Below are positions 11,890 to 25,540 of a stretch of DNA of 64,000 nucleotides, piece by piece. The notes under the pieces were generated by a model, which made no database searches, was not told the DNA's origin, and saw nothing but the letters and a program-made list of their open reading frames with translations. The stretch is from Sipunculus nudus (taxonomy: Eukaryota; Annelida; Sipuncula; Golfingiida; Sipunculidae): positions 28,859,456 to 28,923,455 of the forward strand of contig CM049312.1 of assembly GCA_026874595.1 (NCBI GenBank), in the 5' to 3' direction. The position numbers and the translations under genes are program-made. Every line of letters starts with the position of its first letter. Position 1 is the stretch's first letter.

Positions 11890-12490
11890 TGAGTTAGTGA
11901 AAATTCGAAATCAGTTTCGGTACAGGAAACCGGTAAATTCTCTATGCATGGTTTCGCCTAGCATTTATAAGTGGACGGTTTCGGGCCTAATAGCAAATCA
12001 TGATAACATCATGATTTATTTGATATGATTAAATGACGTAATGATGAAGATGTTATGATAAGTTAGAGATCCATGTCTGCATGGGCATATTGAGACCTAG
12101 TCAGAGCATATTATTAATTGTGAATGCATTGCCAATTTATTTTGCAATTTTGACAAAAAAAAAAAACTAGCTGTTTTTTCTGTGCCCTATATATACCAAC
12201 ATATCAAACGACATGGACATAGAGGACACGCGCGTCTCATCTTTAGCCATACAGGGCTAAAGTAGGGAATATTGAATTCAAACACTTACGGAAGACTGTT
12301 TATACCTCAATTATTTCCTTTTTAACTCTAACCGGCATCAACAGTATATCAGTTAACAAAATAATTAACTTGTGACAAAAGTGCACTAGTTTGGGGATGG
12401 TTTCGCCGAAACCAGTTTTGGTTTCGCAATTATGAAGTGAACGGTTTCTGGGAGCGAAACCAGTTTCGAATTTGCGAGTGGGCCATTAAT
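11890..12490. repeat. Paired CGAAACC/GGTTTCG motif clusters
   Basis: The cluster at 11895-11990 and the cluster at 12395-12480 contain the same words in both orientations. One word pair, AAATTCGAAA-TCAGTTTCGGT with GGAAACC, is inverted between them. ATGGTTTCGCC and GTG(G/A)ACGGTTTC occur directly in both. There is no coding frame. Confidence 0.55.

Positions 12491-12493
<3 letters not shown>

Positions 12494-12550
<57 letters not shown>
12494..12550. repeat. AT microsatellite
   Basis: Pure TA repeat. Confidence 0.95.
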
Positions 12551-12553
<3 letters not shown>

Positions 12554-12979
12554 TTACAATTTGATCGATGGTTTTAAAGCATAATTAACATTTTATATGT
12601 ATCTAGGCCTTATCTGTATCTATACAGAGAACACACATGTATATTTAGGCAAACGTGACAGACAGTGGCGCCAATTTGTCTCCTTTTTTTGGAGGGGGGG
12701 GGGGGGACTCAATATATATAAATATATATAAATATAAGGTGTTATGTTTCCAGTATAGGCTCATTTTGAAGGTTTGAAATATAATAGGGTATTTCTACAG
12801 AAAACTTCGCATTTCAAGGGTTTTCTTGCATGGTGATTTTTTTTAATCTTGATTTTGATGTAACAAGACTTAATTTGTATAAAAATATCTTTTGAATTAT
12901 AGAAAAATGCCAGTAGTGCACTTTTTAGTTTTCTTCTTTTTAACTAGTCCAGGTAAGCGAAAAAATATGAACCTTTTTC

Positions 12980-13665
12980 TCAGCACCGTTACAAGAAGTA
13001 AAATCTCACTTGAACATTAAAAAAATGTCTTCACTCGAATTTTTTAAATGATTTTCGATAAAATTAATATAAATATAAATTAATAGTCTTTGATAAAATC
13101 AAAACATAAATTATAGTTATCAATTAAAAAAAGTGTGTAAAAAAAGAACATACATTAAAACAAAAATTGTCTTTATTCCTTTTTTGCTTCAAGAGGGGTG
13201 CATTTGCAAGGATTTACCAAAGTACTTGGGTACATATACCCTTAGAATTTGAATCGAAATACCTTGTTAACAATTTGTATGCACAGAAAATAAAATAAAA
13301 ACATGATTTTAAATCCTCAAGGTAACGGTGTTGAACATAGGTAACGGTGTTGAGTTTCTGAAGTAAAAATATACCTAGTGACTACTGGAATACCAGTATT
13401 ATGCATGTATTAAAACAAGCAAATACCCGTTTGAATAGAAGAAATGCAAATGTTCAAAATATTTAGCCAAAAATATATTTCAAATCCTATTGAATATATT
13501 GGATTTAATACCGAGTTCTTGAAACCGTTACCTTGCTCTCGACACCGTTATTTTTCATGCAGGTAACGGTTTAGAGTGGTAACGGTGCTGAGATTTTTTC
13601 CAACCATACATCAAATGCAGAACAATAAATAACTTCTATACCGTCCCTCAGAGGGCAGCACGAGT

Positions 13666-13701
<36 letters not shown>

Positions 13702-14215
13702 ATGAGCAATAAGGCCAAAAAATAAGGTTTGGTTCTCAGGCCCTTTTTAATTTTCAGAAATCAATGCGGGCGGGCGGTTTTTTTATTTTAAATTTGTTTG
13801 TATGTTTCGGTAATATGTCAAATAATAAGGGAAAGTCATCATAATAACAAATTTATTTTGCTAAACAAGTTAAAGCACTACATAAAAAAGGAAATTTTAT
13901 CAAAATTAAAATTGAACCACACATTTTATTTATTTATTGTTTTTTTTTTTTGGCATGAGAGGAGGCCATTTTCGAGGAGATTTATACGACAGTTAATTTT
14001 TCGCAAGTGAAACGGCGTTAAATCCAAATAAACAAACGGTGATATTTTAACCCTTTCATGATTACCAGACAGCATAGATATGACAGTTACTCAATTTAAT
14101 TATAGTTTATGTGTACAGAATTTCTTTAACTCTAATAAACGCTGCTCCCTGCATCATCAAAGTGGTTTCTGTTCATGTGCTGCGAGGTCAAAAGGTCAGG
14201 TAACGGTGCCGTGTA
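12980..14215. repeat. GGTAACGGTGTTGAG motif cluster
   Basis: The word GGTAACGGT(G) appears on the plus strand near 13320, 13342, 13562, 13578 and 14199. Its complement appears near 12984, 13527 and 13545. CTCAGCACCGTTAC at 12980 is the inverse of GGTAACGGTGCTGAG at 13578. The sequence around the words is otherwise unremarkable AT-rich DNA. Confidence 0.6.
13666..13701. repeat. CTA trinucleotide microsatellite
   Basis: About 12 copies of ACT/CTA. Confidence 0.95.
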
Positions 14216-14227
14216 ACCACTACAAAT

Positions 14228-14395
14228 TCTGTGTAACAACATTTTTTTGCATTATTTAGCAAATAAAATATGTCCTTATAAGCCTCTGATGGCAACTAAA
14301 ATATACAAATATTTTGATTTGACCCTTTGAATAAGTGTTCTATGATTTGCTATGATTTGTATCATGACTCGCAGGCCCATTCAATTTATTTTAAA
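14228..14395 (+). repeat. Dispersed repeat shared with 44208-44385
   Basis: Both copies carry TGTGTAACAACATTT, then AGCCT(C/G)TGATG, AAATATTTTGAT-TGACCCTT, TGTTCT-TGATTGC-like spacing, CATGACTC and CAGGCCC. They run in the same orientation and diverge by small indels. Confidence 0.6.
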
Positions 14396-14399
14396 AGGG

Positions 14400-17300
14400 G
14401 CCACTCATTATCATATTTTTTATTCCTATACTTTGAGACACTTTTAGGATTATTGGTGGGGTACACACCACAGTAGTAATCATTCAATCTGCGTCATTGT
14501 TCGTGTTCATGCTACCCTCTTCGTCCACACCAACCAATATGTCCGCTCTGCAGTCTGTGCGAACTAAGGACTGGCATCTTCCGGATTCTACTTGGTAGAT
14601 GCATTTTTGCAATCAATTCTTGCTGTTCTCTGCTGGCGGATTCATGTCCTTGGCTTTATTCTTTCATAGACTTCTTCACATCTTCCAACCCAGTTATTCC
14701 TATATAATATTATTAGCAATTTTCAGTTTACCCAATGACCAGAGATCGATTTAATGTTAGAGATGAGGTCGAGTTTACTTGATAGCTTTTATTTAAAAGT
14801 CTGATTCAGGACGCCATGCAGAGCTGACCCGTGTCCTTGGTTTACATGATGAACCAACATCCTTCACAAAATGTATTTTCATTGATGTCAACTTTACATG
14901 GAGGTTTCTTCTTGCTTTTCTGGCCTCAACTAAAAGGTCCACTTGTTTGCAGAGTACATCGTTATGGTGCTATGCATACATTCCCTTGTCCATCGGCATG
15001 ATGACAAATCATTTTCCAGGGTACATCATCTTCCATATTATTTCCATAAGGCTCCATATGTGCAGTTTTTGCTGGGCTTCGGAGGGTGTCATACACTTAG
15101 AGAGGAAAGAAGAGGAGTTTGTTGTGTGGATAATATCGAGACTCGTTCTACAACAGCGGTCTATATGTACGTTTTATCTCATATCGGATTCGTCCTTTGC
15201 CCTACCGCTGTTCTTGGATTCCTCTCATCTTTCTAGTCTGGTTCTTACTGCTCTTTGAAACAGACGTCCTCTATCCTCCTCCTTTCAAGTAAAAGTTACT
15301 GATCATACGTACAACTCCATTACACATTGAATGAATATAATCACAACGTCTTTGTGGCCTGGTCAGTTTTCTGCCTCTCTTCCTGGATAACAATTTCAGC
15401 CCTGTGTTTACGGGTAACCATGTACTTAAGTACACTTTTTTCACGTCATAGCCAGCCCTGCTTTTCCGACCCTATATTCCTCCATCTCAGAGGTAAGTGG
15501 TATTTGTAAACTGACCAACCTTCTGAACAACCCAGTAGAAGGAAAACTTGGGGGAAGCACCCAATAATTTCCAGAGATTTTATTTTTATGATTCTCCCAC
15601 GTTTCCAGACCTGGCGCCTTTATATCATACAACATCAGGGACAAAGCGAGAGGTGGCATAGAACTTACATAGTAAGTCTGTATGCTAATGATGATTCGCA
15701 TGCCCTCTTCAACTTGCTGTTCCACTTACCTGATGTTTGTTTTGTCACATAGTGGGTTATCGAACCACTCCCTTGGGCGCTGTATTCACCCTCGGCCAAG
15801 GCCATCTATTAATTCCATCATTGCCTGTATCGACCCCTACTGGGGGTCCGCAGTGGTTACTTGTTAGTGAGTCAGTGGTCGGGTTTCCAACAACCCGTCA
15901 TCCTCTTCATTCACACCAAATAGGACTCATATTCTGCTGAATTCGCAAATGCAAACCTGTTATATGTCCTACAATTATCATTATTATAAATATATATGAA
16001 TTGGATTAAAATAAGGGAAATTCTAGGCTGTGCCCCAGTCTTGGATTATGTATAAAGCTACCCGGAGCGATAAAAGAATTCCAAGTAATCCATCCAGCCA
16101 GTATTTAGAATTTCGAAGATTTAGGTAATTTACCGAAATGAACTAGTATCTTATATTGTAAACTGTAAACAAGCAAGGGATATTTCGTGATCCAGTGTCT
16201 TCACCAGACTTTCGGACCTCTTACTGCGTAGTGAGTGTTGGACAGCAAAGGCTAGTGTTGCGCATTCAAAGTGAATACCGTGGTTTTATTGCGTTCCTGT
16301 ATATAGTTACCAATGAGCGAAGACCAGTAGAGGAACGACTCGAAACCTGCGACAGCTATTCTGTACTCAACAGGTTTTCTAGACTCGACATCTTCAATTT
16401 TTATTTACATTGGTCCGAAAGTATATTTCTTAAATGTCTGATGGAAAGCCAAAATAAATATTATACATTCCCCCTTAACATATTGGCAATATGTTCTTTG
16501 GATTCAGTTGTTATTAGGGGTTTTAACCACCTCATATAGACACTCTGAACATAGATACCAGGCCCGTCAGCGGAGAGGGCCGAGCGTTTTACCATTCGAC
16601 TTTCGAGAAGTTAACTGTACTTGGGACATTTAGGACATCTTTTACAAAACTTCATGTTTGGTTCAGGATGGTATATATAGTGTTTTCAAGAGAATTAAGA
16701 GGTTTCCATTTAATTTTTAGATGAAACTAAATACATCTTTCTTCTTGCTCAGGGTGACCGTCTGCTCTAATCAACCTGTACTCAACACACTGCTTGGCTT
16801 CCTCCAGTAACCTTTTAGCTCTCGGATGTGTGACTTTCCACTGGTATCCCAAAGCCCCGTCTGTTAACTCCAGCTATGGGAACTGAGGCTTGGAAACATA
16901 GGCCTCTTTGCCCTATTTTCATGTGTTGGCTATCACTTGGTCAATAAAGTATATGAAGGAAACTGCCTATCTGCCCTTGATTTCCTTAGAATTTTGGGGA
17001 GTGTGAACGTTTTGAACTCCTTGACCGATGGAGACCTTTGACTTCTCTTCGACGATATATTATGCTAATTAATATGCGGATGCTTTGATTAACTTGGACC
17101 ATGCTTTTATGGGAAGCTTGGACAGTTATTTTGGTGGTGTACAGGTTCCATTGTTATCTGGGAAAAAGGTGTATTTCAGCATTTTTTGCAAGTGACTTGC
17201 AAAATTCAAGAAGTCTTATTAAACTATGAAATACACACGTTCCATCGACATTTTACCATACTTCTTGGCAGGACTGGCGGGGATCAGACCATGAACGTTC

Positions 17301-17540
17301 CACACCGAAGTCCAAGGAAGCGAGGCTATACGTCCTTTTCCAATATCCTGAAATGTTACTTTCAGTGCTGCCAAGCAGTCTGCCCTGAGGCAACGGGGCG
17401 GACTGGGATGAAAATAAACCCTTGAAATTAGAATGAAAGCGGCCCAAAGTTAATATCATTGGCTCACCAGGGTAGATCACGGACACCAGACGGCCAAGTC
17501 CGAACCTGAAGAAAATCTTTTTAAAATCCTACTATATTCG
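14400..17540. other. Higher-complexity stretch without a recognisable gene
   Basis: This stretch is less AT-rich than its surroundings and carries several open frames of 60-114 codons on both strands. None shows a family motif I recognise. The density suggests a decayed retroelement or pseudogene, but no reverse transcriptase, integrase or recombinase residues could be placed. Confidence 0.3.
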
Positions 17541-18619
17541 TTTGGTATTCTCAAGACGTCCGAGAAATGTCCGTTTGATGTAAAACGTAATTTACTCTAC
17601 GTATGGAATTTAAAGATTTTCCTTTTCGTAAATTTCATTGCAGTGTGGATTGATCCATGGTTATATTCTACAGTTCTGTAGACACTGGCTGATTATTCTT
17701 GTTACAATTTCATGACTCCTTTCACAAGGGGAACCACATTAATGCCATGAAAAATTCTCTGCAAGAACGTTTGTAGCTTATATTCAGTGTTGAATTGATT
17801 TTTGACATTACATCTTTATAGAAAGCGACATGGATATGCTGGAATAGATAAAAGAAAACAGATGATCACTTGGGAAAATGCTATGGTGCCGTCCGAAGTC
17901 ATCCCTGTTTTTGTCATCTTGATGACTCTGTCCTTCCTCTACCCATGGCATCATCTCTACCCGTGGCATCATGGACTGCGGAGTACATGAACTCCGCCAG
18001 GTATAAGTATCTGCACGTTAAATTAAAATATAGCTCTCATTTAGAAATCATACTCTCTGTAACCAACCAGTGATGAATGTTTAATTATAAAAAGAAGGAA
18101 AGGAGAGATAACAATGGACAGGGCATGACTTCAAGAGGGAGACATTCATAAAACTAATCCTGAAATTGCAACAGTATTAAGAAATATAGAAAAGCAGATA
18201 AAAATAATTTTGAACAGGAAAAACAGGTAGAAAACTCTTTTTTACATGAATCACGAAAAAATGTATAGGTCAGAGAAGCCTGTTAAAAGAATACAGAAAC
18301 CTTAAGGTAGCGTCCCTGACAGAACCACCATTGAAATAACCCAAAGTTAATTTAAAAGTAGTATAAGCCCGTAAAGTATTTGAGTTCTTTCTGATTTATG
18401 TATTATGAATATCCATTTTCACATCCATTTTCATAGAGGATATTTTGATATATGTGAAAAAAATTGATGTACTCTATAATAAAGCACCCAGATGAAGCAA
18501 GCAAATTTGTCTTAAAGAACGTCTCAAACCTATTTTTCTTTCTTTCCTCCACCATGTTTCATTCTTGTTTAATAATAATATGAAATGAAAAAAAAATGAA
18601 AGAAAAAGAAACACCTTCC

Positions 18620-18718
18620 TTAAATTTCATTGCCCTGAAAGTCTGGAATTCGCTTCCTTCTGAACTTAGAAAATTGCCGACAAACAAATTTAAAAACTTC
18701 TCTTTCGGCAAGTTTTAG
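18620..18718 (+). pseudogene. LINE ORF2 C-terminal remnant
   Basis: The frame reads LNFIALKVWNSLPSELRKLP, then TNKFKNFSFGKF and TAG. The core W-N-S-L-P-x-x-L-R followed by a Lys/Phe-rich end is the usual C-terminus of non-LTR retrotransposon reverse-transcriptase proteins (Jockey, CR1 and RTE types). Upstream sequence is broken and too decayed to read, so this is a 3' fragment. Confidence 0.65.
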
Positions 18719-19680
18719 TTATCAGTATGCATCTACTTTTCGCAATGAATTGTGATGGATACATACGCGAGAAAAAGTGAAGGTAAAAGTTGGAATCAGG
18801 GATTAGGTGACATAGACTTTGTGTTCTGTATGTTGGTACGAGTGCTTGCGTCTTTGCGCTGAGTCGAAACAATCGAGGAAATGGCGCTATTAATATCATT
18901 TATTATCAGTTTTACGGCGATATTTTTTTTTAAAAGTTCATTTAACCGAGTTTCTTTCATGTTTACCATAGCAACTAAGATGACGTCAATAAATCCAGGG
19001 CTGTCTTAATTAAGACACGAGCGCACTCTCGGTAATCAAGCGTGTGATACACAAAGATATGATACATAAAACCATGATCTTGAAGGGTTTTCATTTATGA
19101 CAAAGTATTGCTCTGAGAAAGTATCCTTTCAATATTACGATTCCTAGTGCTGCTTGATGTAAGATCTATAAAAGTACCAGTCTATAAAAGTAAATACCAC
19201 CGGATATAAAACTCTGATCGAGGTTTGAGATCCGAAACTATACTCTTTCCGATTTGAATGTAATGCGATATAAATTTGGTCCACACTTGTCATCACATCA
19301 TTATCTTTAGATAATACACGTGTATGTACGGCTTTGTGATGTAGATTATTTTAAGGTAGTATAATTAGCGATTTAGGTCATGGATATTTGGTAAATATGA
19401 GACAAAACAGATGTATTCATTTATCTGCCATGTTTCAATGAATTCTGACAAAAACAGACGCATTCCAGTTAGTTTATTTCCCCGTGTTCACTTAATATAT
19501 CGTATATTAATTTAATTATTCCCACCAGACATGGATCATATTAATCCCAATGACCCCTGACACACACGATAAGAGTAATTCGGTCGATTTATGAAAGCTT
19601 TTCTGGGAGTAGCCGGCAAGAATTATGCAGCACTTTGTCTTAATTTTGTCTCATCTGGTTAAAAAAAACAAGGCCTACAG

Positions 19681-22563
19681 GCCTAATGCGAACCTGTGCA
19701 ACGAGATTACACCAGGTATAATGCTTCAATGCTGTACCATTACTTTTCAAGAATGTGTGTAACATGTATATGAACAATGCAAGTACTAAACACTTAGAAC
19801 AAGAAACAATTAAACAAACATCACTGCTGCAATTCTGGCATGGGTGCACACAACACAAAAACTAGAATATGGGTAGTCAACAAGCGACTACGTCTATCCA
19901 CCAAAGTCAGAGTAGGAAAGGTGAAGTGAGGCATGGATTAAGTGGCAAGGGGAAATAGAGTGAGGTGTGTTGCATAATAGCCTGAATGTCTGCAGCCGAA
20001 ATGTGTATGTAGGTTGCGCCACCTACCACAAAATCCAGAAAGCTGTCCAAGATGTATAAACATGCAAAATTTTAGGCAGATAAGTCAAACCCCTACTAAG
20101 ATATGAGTGATTTTAGCCCATGGCACAAGAACAGACAGACGATGTGCAAAAATGGTGGCAATTTGGTCCACCAGTTTTGCGTATGATAAAGAGCTATGTA
20201 AGCAAAATTTTTGCCAAATCGGTCAAATGGTTCCTGAGATATGAGCTTGGATGTCTGCAGCGTAAATTTGAATGTAGGTGGCGCCACCTGTCATAAAACA
20301 AGAAAGTTGTCAAGGATGTATAAACCTGCAAAATTTCAGGTGGTTAAGTCAAACCACTGCCCAGATATGAGTAATTTTATCCCAAGGCCGATGAACAGAT
20401 GGCCGCTGTGCAAAAATGGTTACAGGAGACGCCACCAGTCTTGTAAAATATAAAGCTACCCGATATGTATAAACATACCCAATTTTAGGTTGATGTATCT
20501 AATTCCTCTGTAGAAATAAGCAGGCGCATACACTGCAAAAGTCAATGTAGGTGGCACCACCTGTCTTGTAAATAAGAATACCATCAAAGACGCATAGACA
20601 GGTATAAGTCTAATACATCAAACTTCCCCAGAGTTTGATGCACTGGGCTAACAAGGCTTAGGTGAGTAAGGCATTTGCCCCCGAGTGACCTGTGACAAAT
20701 TGCTGCCTCAAGCTACTGCACTGAGTGAACTCTGGACCTGCACCTGGCTAGACTAAGAGAACTTTTGACCTGTACCAGGCTGCACTGAGTGAACTCTTGA
20801 CCTGTTGCATAATCTGACACAGTTTGCAGTCTGCCAAAGCTATAAATAGATTCAGGCTGAACTTTGGTGCTAAATATGATGCAGTGAGCAGTCTGCCAAA
20901 GCTATAAATAGAATGCAGCTACTGCACTGAGTGAACTCTTGACCTATACCTGGCTGCACTTCTCCCAATCCTGGCACTGTGCCAAAACTATTTATAGAGC
21001 TGACATCATCTTGGCTAATAGCCAACATCAAGGCACTGGCATCTGTCAATGGTAAACCAAGTGCTGCCATCTGTACACAAAAGTGGTCCCTACTTGAAAT
21101 AACTTTGAAATTTATTTTCCTTATACAAAATGCTTTTCAGCTGACTTTTTATAAAAAAAAGAAATCAGGAATATATGTAAAATTATTACAGATGCATACT
21201 GAATGCAAAATTAAAATACAGATATATATCATTGATGGCAAATTTTTGAATTAAGTTGAGTAGGGATACCAATAATTATAATCCATGTACAGTTGTCTTT
21301 ATAAAGCCACAGAGAGCTGAATATCCATGATTGTAACATTGCATGGTATGATGAATAACTTAAATCATAAATCTAAATTTTTTAAAAGCTTTTAAAAAAA
21401 CTTTTTTGTCAATATTTACCGAATATAACCTGAAATCTAAATGTCTAGTGGCATGATGTAATAGATGCTGATAAACTGATGCCAGGCTAGATGTAACAGC
21501 ATCACACAGCTAACATATATGGTAAAATGACTCAATTCAATCTCCAAAGTTCAGCCAAAAATCATTCATGTGGAACCATTAATGACAATTATTATAAAAA
21601 TTGTAGGGATTATTCTTGTAAAATAATTAACAAACTGGCTTCCGTGGCATCAGTTGAAAAACGTTTCGCAAGTTTATAACTCATATAGGAAGATACAGCA
21701 AACTGGCTAAGTTCAGCTTCCCGTAACTCAGCCAAAAAGCACTGAACCCAAATCATTTGAACAAACTTGAATTATCAACATCTGAGGATAATTAATGTGT
21801 GAGATTTAAGAATTTGGCCCAGTGGTTTTTGAGAAGAAGATCTTTGTAGCCACTGAGCTAAAATGAGCTGTTATGGCATATGACTAAATTCAGCTTCCCA
21901 TAACTTAGCCAAATGTCACTGAAAAGAGACCATTTGAACAAACTTCAGAAAGCACTACCCTAGGATCATTTCTGTGCGATATTAAACATTTTGGCCATAT
22001 GGTTTAAGAGAAGAAGTTTTTTGTAGCCATCAGTGTAATAAAGGCACTAATGACCCCGTACAAAAAAGGCCGATGCAGGTGGCGCCACCAATACCTCAAT
22101 TTAAGATATGACATATGTGACCAACATTGGCATAAAATTTGGTGATGATAGCTCCAGCCGTTTCTGAGATTTAAATTTTAATATGCTTTTTTGCACAGTT
22201 AACAAAGTTCAACCTCCTGTAACTCGGCCAAAAACCTCCAAACTGGAACCATTTGAACAAACTTGAGAAAGATTGTTCCAGGGATCATTTCTGTGAAATA
22301 TTGGACAATTTGGCTGGACAGTTTCGGAGAAGATTTTTAAAGCTTTTTTAGCTTTTTCCCTATAATATCTAAGAAAATGCAGTTAGAAAAAAAATAAACA
22401 AAATCCGATATAGTTTTTGGGATGACTGATTATTTGCAAAAAAATTGGTGATGCTAGCTCCTGCCGTTTTTGAGATAGCTATGGTTAACGTTCAGACGAC
22501 GCACGACGCATGACACACGACGCACGACGCCGCACCATCGCATAAGCTCACAGGTTCGCTAAC
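19681..22563 (+). mobile_element. 2.9 kb non-autonomous element, copy A
   Basis: The left end has GCGAACCTGTG (19688-19698) and the right end its exact inverse CACAGGTTCGC (22549-22559). The body matches copy B (49645-52337) in order: a lead block with CATGGATTAAGTGGCAAGGGG, about two 265-base units holding GGTGGCGCCACC, a variable middle, then a 480-base tail ending in GACGCACGACG and CATAAGCTCACAGGTTCGCTAA. Within 21700-22040 a further unit of about 180 bases is duplicated. No long open frame is present, so it would need proteins from elsewhere to move. Confidence 0.65.
22060..22490 (+). repeat. Conserved 3' tail block of copy A
   Basis: This block matches 51855-52270 of copy B closely, including TTGAGAAAGATTGTTCCAGG and TAAAGCTTTTTTAGC. 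It is the best conserved part between the two copies. Confidence 0.6.
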
Positions 22564-24675
22564 AACCCATAAATCACCATGGAGTGCCATGCACACAAAT
22601 GGTCTCAACGGAACCCATCCATATACATTACTTGATCTGTTTAAATGAAAGAAAAGAAATTTGTATAAGTAAAAAGATATATTTTTATAAAAAGATAAAC
22701 AAAATGGGAAACCTTTCATACATTTGTTAAAGTATTACAAGAGATGACCTAATACATGGATTACCAGGTTTTCATTATAAGATAATAAAATACATGTATG
22801 TGAGGACCATCCAGGTCTGGAGGTACACTCCTATCGCAGTGGTTATAAATTTTACTGCAGTCGTTTCAGATATCCGTCGTTGAAACGATCAACTTTAGTC
22901 ATATACCATATATGTCGATGTAGAGCGATTGCAGCGTGTGTAAAGAGGAGAAAACGGGAAGATAATGCACAAGGAACTCCGCATCCAAGTAGATACGAGG
23001 GCAAAGATAGTTTTATTGATAAAAGTCTTGTTAAATTTGAAGCATAAATCACTGTGTGCATGGGGTGAAAGATACGGTTTTCACTTTAATGGCAAAGACC
23101 CGAAGAAGACCAATTTCATGCAGGTGTGCGTATGAAACTGTGCATTTGTCCCTTATTTATACATCCGAGTATCTTGCAGAATGTTATCCACAGAGTATTT
23201 TTATTTTGGGTTTCTTTGTGGCTTCTCTTTAATACTTGCAAAGTTTTTAGGACGTTGACACACGTCTCTGTCATACATTTAACAAGCAAGACCCGAAGAC
23301 TTGCATCAGACACGGTTTTGGAAATTATGGCCATCATCTTTGATAAGTGCAGTCTGCTTCAAAGTATTTGTATTTTACAGAAGTTATTACCCAAAATTTC
23401 ATATGGATTACACCCCGGTATTAGGTACGTAGAACAGTCCATTGGTATAGATGAAAGGGATCTCTTAAATTTGATGTACACTAGGTGAATGAGTGTTCGC
23501 TTCGATTTATAATCGGGTTAATTCCATCAGTGTTTTTATTTTTAATTTAACTTCTCCTATATTACAAGGCTTTATTCCTGCATGAAAATATACGTTAAAG
23601 AATTATCGGAGACAAAATTGTAGGAGATTATATGAATTTTAAGCCAAAATTATTTTGGGGGGTGGGGGGGGGGGGGAGAAAATATTGGGGTTTCCACTGC
23701 ACAAAAGTAAATTAACATTATACGATCCATGCTCCAAGCAACATCTAAAGTAATAAAAGTCCGATTGATTTACAGATGCCATTCCTTGTATGACTCGAAG
23801 AGAGCTGTAGGTTTTCAATTATAAAAAAGGAGGTTGATAGAATTCCAATTATTCAGTTATAATAATATCGGAAAGAAGATTGGGTTGTGAACAAAATATA
23901 GCAATATAGAAAAGATTGTGGTCTAAATGCTGTGTAATATAGGGGACATTTTAAATCGGAAAAAATATGGGAAATATATAGGATTCAGCTGAAGCCCTGA
24001 TATTATAGAATGATATTTATATGTGGATGGCAATATCACATGGGGAACAAATAACACAACAGCGGTTAAATTTTACATCACAGTGCCGTTTTATTTTCGA
24101 GCCTGACATACAAGGAAACAACTGATGGCAGAATGTACACTGGGCTTGTAGTACTGGACCTGTGGACATAAAACTTGTCACCATGTGTGACTGACCGTCA
24201 GCAGTTGTTAAACACACCGCACTTATATGAAAAGCAGAAACTAAACTGGTCTGTCTTTGGTGGACCAACTACAATTCTTATCAGAACTGCGAGAACCTCA
24301 TAATACCAAGCTTTAAAATTTTTTTTGTGGCTTCCAAAAGTTAGGGTTCCTGTGTTAGAGGTCAATGTAAAAGCGTCCAAGCAACAACTGCAACAGGCCC
24401 CAGTACGCAGTCTTGGTGTACCATAAAAACAAAATATCATGAACCGATCCAACGTCAAACTAGATAGCGGTCTTCCTGGGATTTCTGTGGACAAAATTTG
24501 CTTTATAAATTGTAACAATTTTATTTGTTACACTAAAAACAAATCTCTACCTGGCTCAGACCAAGTTCAACGACAGTTGCAAAATTCTGCACGATAAAGA
24601 CATTCAGGCCATCTGTGTTATGTGTACAGATTGTGTTCATGTTTGCATGTATGCATGTACACGCGCATACATATT

Positions 24676-24686
<11 letters not shown>

Positions 24687-24728
<42 letters not shown>

Positions 24729-24793
24729 TATATATACATATATCTATGTATGGCTATATATATACATATATCTATATGTATATATAATATCTA

Positions 24794-24837
<44 letters not shown>
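24687..24837. repeat. Compound AT/CA microsatellite
   Basis: Two long TA runs are separated by CACACACATATATA and TATCTA words. These explain the Ile/Tyr-repeat open frames. Confidence 0.95.
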
Positions 24838-24840
<3 letters not shown>

Positions 24841-25469
24841 TCTTAATTTCACAATAATACAGTTCCAAAGCGAATGTCCCTCACAACAACACTCAGATTT
24901 ATACAACCAGACAATCTTTTATGGATGGGTTTTAACTCCAAACACTGATATTTGGCACTGCTATACGGTTAACTTCAGCGCTCAAAGTGGATGCGACCGC
25001 AGTGCCCAGACACTGAAACACGTTTTTGCATATTGATCCGCCTTGCTAAAAAGACAAAGAATCAAACTGCTGGAACATAACCAGCCTGATCACTTCTAAC
25101 TCTGATACAGAGATAATTTTTCTCGACGTGAATGCAAAGGTTTTAAACTTCAGATAAATGACTTTTTGTCAAAAGATTTGCAAGGCTTTTCTCATTTATA
25201 TATTTTCATGGAGTCAAGTGTACTGCTGTTAAATAAGATAGGGAGTCCATGTACAAATCAAGACGATGACAACCTTGTGACCATTTATACACCAAATGTA
25301 TATCTTCAGGTGAAAAGAATGCTAGGCGTAAACTTGTACAACTGCTTACAGCAGCAACTATTACCCGGTTAGCAGGTGTAACAATGCATTATCAAAACAA
25401 AATTGGTCAGCAGCACCCGGAAATATCAAATTTCTGGAGAAATTGTTTATCCTCAATGTCCTCAACATG

Positions 25470-25471
<2 letters not shown>

Positions 25472-25533
<62 letters not shown>

Positions 25534-25540
25534 ATATATA
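25472..25540. repeat. AT microsatellite
   Basis: Long TA repeat with two single-base interruptions. Confidence 0.95.

Noticed and set aside
15441-15725. Minus frame with LYDIKAPGLETWE, briefly reminiscent of ribosomal protein eS1
   Set aside because: The resemblance stops after YDIKAP and the following residues do not align. Treated as coincidence.
19681-22563. Helitron interpretation of the 2.8 kb elements, because both end in CTAA
   Set aside because: No TC start, no stable hairpin just before the end and no A/T insertion context. The inverted GCGAACCTGTG ends argue for a DNA transposon with terminal inverted repeats.
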